Part shown: positions 57,017 to 64,000 of the stretch, in pieces
Position numbering within the stretch: position 1 is the first letter of the stretch
How the letters are laid out: each line of letters opens with the position of its first letter
Assembly (NCBI RefSeq): GCF_030848805.1
Contig: NC_092360.1
Location: 3,162,001 to 3,226,000, forward strand
Direction of reading: 5' to 3'
DNA from: Temnothorax longispinosus
Lineage: Eukaryota > Arthropoda > Insecta > Hymenoptera > Formicidae
DNA: 64,000 nucleotides
Made by a program: the position numbers and the translations under genes
Notes under the pieces: generated by a model
What the model saw: only the letters and a program-made list of their open reading frames with translations
Told to the model about the DNA's origin: nothing
Databases searched by the model: none

Positions 57017-57699
57017 AAGTTGCTAAAATAAAATTAACAATATACAAATCATATTTTATAATATTGATAATACTACTAAAAGTTGTTTTCCAATAAAATG
57101 CATTTTGAGAAGGTTTTAAAAAGTTTTGATTTGATTCGATTTAAAAAGTTCTTTATTTCTAAGATTAAGCTATGCAAAACTGGACAATAATTTTTATTTT
57201 ATTTTATATTTTTTTTAAATATATGGAAAGTAGAAAATATCATTTTTGTTTTTATTAAGTACATTTTCATAGCACTATAATTATAAAATTTAATCATTCA
57301 GAAGACTGTTATTTTTTGTTATCGATTTACATACCGTTAGTGATATAACAAGAAATATCAATAATTAGGGTTAATGTGTCTTTTATTTTTTGTAGTTATA
57401 CTCTTTATAACTATAATTGTGTAGGGATACGTAATAAGCGTTCCGAAATATATTGTGATTTATTTTATTAAGCAATCAATATTTTTGTATGTTTCATGAT
57501 TATTAAAAGAATATGATAATTTGTATTCGTCATATAATATAAACGTTTTAAACATTTAATTACATCTCACATCTTTTATTGCTTAATACCTCAATGCGGG
57601 AAAAAAATAATACAACAAATTTAGGTACAAGACATAATTCGAATAGAATTTTAAGTTATTTAAATTGCTTCTTCAATTTTATTGTACTTTATCTAATTC
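57017..57699. other. Convergent intergenic gap
   Basis: AT-rich 3' flank between the r2d2-like gene and the dynein gene. Nothing recognised. Confidence 0.5.
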
Positions 57700-57700
57700 T

Positions 57701-60700
57701 TTATTTAATATCACATAACAAGGCTACACCTCTAAGTGTCCAATGCCGGGGATTGTAATCCGTTTCAAAATCAATAGAACCTACATATTTCGCGTCTGTT
57801 CTTTGAGGTTTTCTATATATAGGGCACTCATATAATTTTGGATCTTTACCGGCGGTTGTGTTAATTGCGAAAATATAAATAACCGGCATTTGTTCATAAA
57901 GAACTTTCGGCCTACTCTCGACAAGTTTACCGGCTTTTCGATCAAGTGATGCACCTTCCAGAAACAAACCGTGGACGTAAACTCCTTCCTGAGGCTGACT
58001 TTTAATGTCTTCTTTATTGTAGCGTGTAATTACGTTTTGCAAAACTACAGAATCTAAAGCCCAACCCTTATGCGCTCTGGTCACTTCCTAAAATTCATGT
58101 ATAAGCATTAAAAGACAAAGTTAGTTATTGTAACGAGGTTAAACTTTTGCAAATTTTATATTTTCTAGAACTCGACATATTATATCTAATATAAAATATT
58201 ATATACGTTTTATATTTAGCAGTAGGCAAATAAATCTAATTTTGTTAAAAAATATTGTAAGTCTATAAGTGTAAGTCTGAAAGTCTATGAGTCATTATGT
58301 GTTGTATATTTACAGTCAATTCTGTCGAGAACAGATTCTGCAAAGTATGTTACAAATTTTATCGGCAGAAGGCCGATAAAACAACAAAAACTACAAATTT
58401 GATACAGAATCTGGTACGATACTTTTGATAGAAGGCTAGCAGAAAAATTTTAAATTATAAATAAAATTATAAAAATTATAAATATATAGAAAAGTTTATC
58501 AACAAAATATGATGATAGATTAACGGCAGAAATCAAGTAGACTTTAACATACACTACACTATAGCTACACAGGTTAATGTAGATTGGTGTTCAGAAATAA
58601 AAAGCAGAGGCTGCGTTCAATTCTGCAACCAATCTTCTGTCTTGTTATATCAATAGGTTTTGCTAACAAAACACGAGCTCAATGTGGACACAGTTGATAC
58701 TAATTTGCTAGCAATTTCTGACGGATACTGCTAGTAGTTTGCTTACTGGAAAATATATAACTACAAAACTTCTGACTTAGAATTTACTGACTTTACTTGT
58801 AACTATATTTGTTTTCTCTTGAACTCTTATTAATTATTAAATTAAATATCTATTAGATAACATATTAAATATATTCTATGTAGATATCTCTCGTTAATAA
58901 TATTAATCGATTTATTTATTTCTATATTAACACAATTCTTTAACGCTTACCTGCCTCATTGCCGTTAAGAATCCTTGTGGATTAAAAAATCCAGTCATCC
59001 AAAATACTCTTGGACGGCCATGAATGCACCATTGTCTGAACTGATGATCTCTTTCTAAAAGTTCCGTATACCAGAAACCTAAGGTTGCCGATTCCCAAGA
59101 TATTTTCAACCACTTGTCCGGTATGCGTGCATCATACATCGCATCCAATGATTTCCGCAAACCTTGACTCATTATTATAGTACCTTCGATAGCTAGCTTC
59201 AAATCTGTTAAAGTACTTTGTACTTCTTTGATGACTCGCGAAATTCTACAAAAAAAATCGTCGTTAACGAAGATTAAAAAGAGAATTAATTTATTTTATT
59301 ACTGGTATTTTATAGGCATCATATTTAAACTCATTTTATGTATAATAGATGAGAAGGAATACTTACCGATCTATTTCTTGTCTTAGAAAAATGTTCATCG
59401 GCAACAATGGACCCATTCTTTGAAGTGCTTCTTTCACTTCAAAGGAATTGTACTGCTTGGGTAATTTAGATAGCATATCGTTGGCTAATTTATACACGAC
59501 GTTCTCTCTAGTTTCACCTCCCTGTGCACCACCCTCTTTTGGCTGTACATTAAGAATTGTATCGAGTATTCCTTTCGCTGTATTGATTTGATAGGTAATG
59601 TCGGCGTTAGGATGTAGCCCGAAGACTTCCGGTGTGTCGGTAGCAGGTAAACTATCGATGTAATCCAGATATCCCTGAAGATTTCTCGTCTGGGGCACTC
59701 TATATCCCCGATAAAATTCAAAGCCGGGTCGTAACAATACGTCACAAAACCAGACATGCGTGAAAGTAGTTAATAAACGCTTGTCAAAATCATCCGTAAC
59801 TCTACCGCCATATTGAACCTAAGCGTAAACATATTATAAATAAATGTAAAAAATATGAATGAAATATAAAAAGTATGTCACTTTACTTATTTAATGAAAA
59901 TGAAAAAAATAGATTTAAACCTCTCCAAGCATATAACATATTGTCGGCCAAGAAACACCCTTTTTAGGATCCATATCATCCAAGTGATTCTGTATGAATT
60001 GAACCGATGCTGCAAAATCTGCTTGATTAAATTCGTAAGGTATATTCCAACCGAGCGGTCCAAATTTTCTTCTCTCTTGTACTACAGTGTGTAAAAATGC
60101 AACAGCATATAACAAAGGTGGCCACTGCGATTGAGTACTGTAATCCAATGCGTCCTGAGTTACCGCTTGATACGTTCTCTTTAAACTAGCTCTTATGCCT
60201 TGAGGTGGTTCATTCGTGAATTTGATTGCTATCTGAAATATATTACTTCCTGTATTTGCTATATTTCTTCAAATTTGTTTCGCAAATTTGTTCTTTTTCC
60301 ATTTTTAATACGACAATCAATGTTTACGTGGGTTAAGAATTAAATACGTTAAAAATTATGAAATATAAATTCAACCTGTAGTAAACCGATGGGAAATTGA
60401 GGGTGTACTTCAGTTGTCATCCATAATCTGAACACTTCATGAACAGTTTCTGTTTCAACCAGAGCATCCATTATTTCCGTACAGAAAGGCAAAGATAAAT
60501 GAATATTTTGTAACAGCACCCAGCCGCCTGTACTCATAGCTTCGCTAATCATTCTTCGAGCATGAAGCTCTTGGCCTTGCCCCATAGATACTGAATTTAA
60601 TGCTATAATATTTAAAATATTGTTACGACATACATTTCATTATTGTGAAAAAAATTAAGTTTCCTTTAACTGTGTAAAGAAAATTACTATAAAAATGCTT

Positions 60701-63700
60701 ACGAATCGTTTTTTGTTTAGCTAGCACTGTAATTTGAGGACTTGGATCAGATCCTATAGATAATAAGCATATCAGTGGCGTCCTAGTTTCAGACTCCAAC
60801 CACGTTGCTTCTAAATCTAATATTTTGGCCTCCCCGTATTCTTTACCCAACGATTCAGTGATATACTTTCTCGCCTGGGACAAAGTTCTGTCGGGACTCC
60901 ACGATCTGATGAGCAATAATTTCCGGAATACATCAAGACTTTTTTGATAGCCGCAAGGCAAATCTTCCTCCTCCGGCTTCTCTTTTTCGTACCATACTCT
61001 CCATTCCTTCTCACTGAATTCAATTTTTGTCAGTATATCCGAGAATACTTTCAGTTTACTTATCTCGACTAAATTTAGCCACGTTATATCGAGTATCCAT
61101 CTGAACGGTTTTGGTGTTACTGCATTAAGATCCAAGGATGCCCCACCTTTTATGAAGGCATTGAATTCTGCATGGGAAATGGCGTTTCTATGACAATCTA
61201 TCTTCATACCTAGCATCAATGTAAATAAAGATTTATGCCTTTCGTAGAGACTTCTCAGAGTAAACGCCCAAACTTCATACGTGAGATGGCGTAGGATAAT
61301 GTTTATTCGCTCCGAAGTTACTGGACTTTTCGTAGATTTCGTAATTGAATTATCAAAGATTGTCAAGAATTGTCTCAATGAATTTTGATACATTACATTG
61401 ACATTGCTCATTTCGACTATCAAGAAATATAAAATGGATCCTCTTGACGCAACCGCACGGAACTCTTCGCGCGCCAAGGTGATTTTTTTCTCAGTAAGAG
61501 CGGACACTTGCAGTTTTTCATTTACCGATTCGGCCGTAGTTTTAGTTTCTCGAAGAACAGTTATTAACGCCTCGTCGTCCACCAAAGAACCTTCCGAAGA
61601 TGTAAGTCTGTGTAATAGCGTACTTTCAAGTTCCTTCATGGAACGTTGATTGGTCATGACTGATTCGAATAGAGCGACTCTTTCCGCTTCTAAATCGGCC
61701 TTCTCCATAAGTATTACTCGACCTAACAACTGATCTTCTAAACCCAGCATTGTCACGGTAAAGTCAATAATCGATGTCTTCGCGGATATTTCTGGGCTGT
61801 ATGCTGGATTTGGTAGTTTGGTGGTGATATATAACATAAATCCTGGCATTACATCGCATTCTTTATCCCCAACGATGACCTTCTCAATAGATCCTGATTT
61901 AATGAAGTTCTTTTCAAGTACATTATCGAGTACTGGATCGAGTTCTTCTGCAACGTCTTCGATTAGCAGTGGTCTACCCAACGAAAGACTGTCTTCAAGA
62001 TGAGTTCGGAAATACTTATGATTTAGTGAAGTAATTTGCAACTCGTTTGTGCTCTCCTTATTCTTTATCCACATCTTTCCTTGATTCTGAGGATCCACAA
62101 GAAGCGGATAAGACGAAGATTTCGTGACAATAAGTGCATTTTGGACGGACAATTCGTCGTTCGGCAATCCTTGAAGAGTCCATTCCGACGTTGTTGCTGT
62201 GTCGACGAGCATATTCGTTATATTCAAATTCTTAGTGAAAGGTATAGATTTAGTGGTCAGTATATTCATCCATGCAGTCACCAAGCTGGCACGATACTGT
62301 TGATTATAAGGGCCACAATACGACAAAAATCCAGTTGCCAACAAAACATCTCCGACTAATCGTCCCAGTTGAATTTTAAATTCTCCACTTTGCTCGGTCC
62401 AACGAATCTTTTCGCCACCTAATCCATTTATCAAAGCAGTCGCAGCTGTCATTTTTCTCAGGCACACGTTTGCCGCTTCCGTCAACCTTTGCTTCTCCGC
62501 TACCGCGGTATCGTATTGCTCTTTGACTGTCTGCAAAGCCATTTCTCTCTCGGACAATTCCCGCTCAGCGCTTGCCAGATCCTCCATTGCGAGCTTCAAT
62601 CGTGCTTCTTGCAATGCTAAATTAGCTTTTAAAGGGAGAACTTCTTTGTTGACAGAATGGAAGAATGCCATAGCCTTGGTCCACGATAACAAACCAGCAA
62701 CGTCGCCGCATACACGCCTGGCTGTTTCCATATTATAATCTTCCATTTTGAAGTACGGTTGCAGTAGCTCAACCATCTCGTTATTGATTATGTCTTTTGG
62801 ATAATTTTGCAGTTGTAATAAAAACGTCGTACTGGCCATGAGTTTCAAGGATTCTGCCCACGAAGGTTTAGGGCACGGCGCAGCCGTGTCAGGTACAACG
62901 GATCCGATTTTACGTTGGAACAAGATCAGTACGCAATCCATAATTCTCATTATGAGATGAGGTGGTCTACCTAACTTTCTCACTGTTGCTATGTGAGCAG
63001 GTTTGATGGTGTTCAGAGCAGCTTCCGCCTCTTCTAACGCTGGTTTCGCTGCTTCTAGCTTTTGTTCGGCCAGTGCTTTTTCATCAGCTATATAAGCTAC
63101 CAATTGCTCCGCTTTTTCCTTCACTCTTTGCACTTGATTTTTAAAAGCTTCAGCTTGCATAGCTCTTTCTGTTACTTCTAAAAGCACCGTCTCGGCTTTC
63201 TCAGAAGCTTGTACTAGTTCCTGTTCCATTACGGCTAAATCTCTCTTTAGAATCTCAACTGATATTGATGCTTCTTCGAGTTTCGCTAAACCTGTATCCA
63301 TTCTTTTAGCTCCTTCACCAAGTTCATGTTGCTTAGATCGATAGATGTTTTTGTATCCACCGATGAAATTTAAATAAGACTTCGGAGTCACGTGAGTGGC
63401 GCGTCGAAATCTTTGGAAATATTCAACCGACGTTTCCGAAACGATGTCTTGTATAGATCCTAATGCATTCACTAGTTCAGCTTTTACGTCGCTAGTGCAA
63501 GCGATTTCAAAATCATGAAGAAAATGATGGGCAACCAAAACCAGAGCATCTTTAGGCCAAGGTTGGAACCAGTCTATAGTGCAACCTGAAATAAGTGCCG
63601 GGAAACGCTGGGCGCGATTCCGGAATTTTTCACCCACGGGAGAGAAGCAGAAAACGACATGTAAATTTTGACAAGTTCTTTGCAAAAAGAAATCCATCAC

Positions 63701-64000
63701 CAATTCATTATTAAGAGTTCTTTTAGGATTTTCCCGTCTCAAAATAGGTGTTAACTCTGAGATAATTTCCGCTTGCTCGTCACGAGTAAATAAGTTGCTG
63801 ATAACTCCAGAACTCAGGATATTGTTTAGATATTCGAGGAAGCCCTCCTCTTTGATGTCGAGATCGGTAAAAATAAACGTTGTGCCTTTGCCCTGAGCGC
63901 CGCAAGTGCGATATAGAAATCTTAGGTCTTCCAAGAAATTGGCTACGTTGTAAGACCTAGTCAAGGTGATTTGAAACGTTTTGTATCCAGCAATAAAAGA
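57701..64000 (-). CDS. Dnah5: Axonemal outer-arm dynein heavy chain, C-terminal third (DNAH5/DNAH8, kl-3 type), partial
   Basis: Six exons: beyond 64000-60703, 60602-60376, 60232-59921, 59818-59367, 59245-58951, 58087-57701; about 1,656 residues in the window, and the gene continues past its end. Numbering residues from the window edge: the AAA4 remainder is 1-220 (FQITLTRSYN, CFSPVGEKFR, GCTIDWF); stalk coiled coil CC1 about 222-330; microtubule-binding domain about 330-455 with LGRPPHLIMRIMDCVL; CC2 about 455-530; then AAA5, AAA6 and the C-terminal domain (GLGWNIPYEFN-like, VFGLHPNADITYQ, FWMTGFFNPQGFLTAMRQ, ending RGVALLCDIK). Sequence matches the DNAH5/8 class most closely. It drives ciliary or sperm-flagellar beating; in insects use is limited to sensory cilia and sperm. 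AATAAA (57705-57700) overlaps the stop. No frameshift seen. Confidence 0.95.
58314..58753. repeat. Self-similar repeat in the last dynein intron
   Basis: Repeated variants of AGAATCTG/CAGATTCTG, GCAGAAGGC, TTTGCTAGCAA and TGCTAACAAAA lie in the intron between the last two exons. Terminal repeats are weak. Texture matches 38000-38500. Confidence 0.4.

Overview
Animal nuclear DNA: AT-rich, spliced genes with GT..AG introns, poly(A) signals, a tRNA-derived SINE and many TA/TTAA-type DNA transposon relics. An r2d2-like dsRNA-binding gene points to an insect. The overall character fits a hymenopteran, perhaps an ant, but the species cannot be fixed from this window.

Layout. 1-15.4 kb is intergenic or intronic. 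It holds one clear coding piece, a signal-peptide exon (minus, 1813-1942) with a possible promoter and 5'UTR exon about 4 kb upstream, plus several foldback elements. 15.5-23.6 kb is a compact gene block: RWDD4 (+), RUS1 (-, tail to tail with RWDD4), and a head-to-head pair of unrecognised coiled-coil/basic proteins (479 aa, minus; about 283 aa, plus) sharing a 427 bp promoter interval. 24.2-49.4 kb is a repeat desert: two direct copies (and a third, interrupted one) of a 4-5 kb unit, each carrying different insertions so that one copy often shows the empty site of the other, plus a SINE family, PIF/Harbinger and Tc1/mariner relics, long hairpins and a 1.08 kb purine-rich insert. 50.5-57.0 kb holds MRRF (-) and an r2d2-like gene (+), separated by a 2.6 kb pile-up of about a dozen abutting or nested hairpin MITEs. 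57.7-64.0 kb is the 3' part of an outer-arm axonemal dynein heavy chain gene (DNAH5/8 type, minus), open at the window edge.

The confident genes are ordinary housekeeping or ciliary genes and do not form a functional cluster. The interesting material is the mobile DNA: (i) the hairpin pile-up, whose members have different ends but share a CCAATCACAGTCGATTATT core; (ii) several MITE-like elements whose interiors are built from degenerate copies of one short motif; (iii) the duplicated unit that dates and defines insertions by comparison. All exon boundaries were read by eye from splice signals, reading frame and similarity to known families; no search was run.
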